Part shown: in pieces, positions 63,775-64,000 of the stretch
Layout: the number at the start of each line of letters is the position of its first letter
Position numbering within the stretch: position 1 is the first letter of the stretch
Assembly: GCA_008828725.1 (NCBI GenBank)
Contig: MEHQ01004360.1
Location: 135,125 to 199,124, forward strand
Source of the DNA: Saccharina japonica
Lineage: Eukaryota; Sar; Phaeophyceae; Laminariales; Laminariaceae
Length of the DNA: 64,000 nt
Reading direction: 5' to 3'
The notes under the pieces: model-generated
The model's database searches: none
The model's input: the letters and a program-made list of their open reading frames with translations, nothing else
Told to the model about the DNA's origin: nothing
Translations under genes and position numbers: made by a program

Positions 63775-64000
63775 TCAGAAACCATTCTCGCAAAAAAGTG
63801 CTGCCCCTACCGTAGCAGACGTCTGAGAAACAACGCCCAAACGGGTAGGATGGACCGTAACTAGTCCGAGTCTGGCGGGAAGGCTTCTTGGCCTGGGTTT
63901 TAGTTGGTGGATGAGCTTGCGCAAGTTCCACACTACCCGGAGAGATGACTCTTCGGGTGGCTATCCCCACCGCACCTGCCCCCTTCGGGGGTCAGGTCTG

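Overview
This is nuclear DNA from a eukaryote with long introns and many repeats. Introns are GT-AG with T-rich acceptors, coding exons are clearly GC-richer than the rest, and most of the window is small transposon relics, microsatellites and homopolymer runs. TTAGGG/CCCTAA-type telomere-like stretches occur. This would fit a large-genome alga such as a brown alga or another stramenopile, but nothing seen fixes the lineage. Ambiguous bases at 17292, 38182 and 54750 and a gap at 48673-48696 mark a draft assembly with long-read-like homopolymer noise.

The best-supported gene is on the + strand at 22143-46330. Its seven exons (22143-22310, 23085-23200, 36624-36704, 39002-39116, 41869-42153, 44927-45117, 46222-46330) join in phase into 1,065 nt encoding 354 residues: an hnRNP-like protein with three RRMs, a Gly/Arg/Glu-rich linker and an RGG tail. 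About 96% of the 24.2 kb span is intron, and one intron is 13.4 kb. To its left, two + strand exons (313-458 and 6627-6844) join in phase into part of a protein with a RasGEF N-terminal (REM)-like segment; no catalytic domain was found. At the right end, a - strand gene (63774 to 62812 and beyond) has three in-phase exons encoding a small protein with one membrane span. Two further exon-like blocks (16646-16860 and 61412-61558, both +) are tentative.

Between and inside the genes lie several families of short inverted-repeat elements (MITEs): a TTAA-flanked piggyBac-like family, elements with GGACCATAGTAAATAGGACC ends, AATATAAGG foldbacks, and others. There are also a dispersed family ending in GAGTACACCCCC (up to about 540 bp), tRNA-like SINE heads, a 3'-truncated LINE (54751-57094, -), and fossil LTR-retrotransposon pieces (a Ty1/copia fragment at 59160-60480, - strand, and a possible LTR at 52150-53105).

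Two patterns stand out. First, the 9-mer TACCTGGTA/TACCAGGTA occurs at least 23 times. Two comparisons of duplicated sequence show it as a clean 7-bp gain at a TA dinucleotide, and a third shows a similar 10-bp gain. This is what a footprint or micro-insertion of a TA-targeting element would look like. Second, four TIR element families with unrelated ends each carry an internal telomere-like run.
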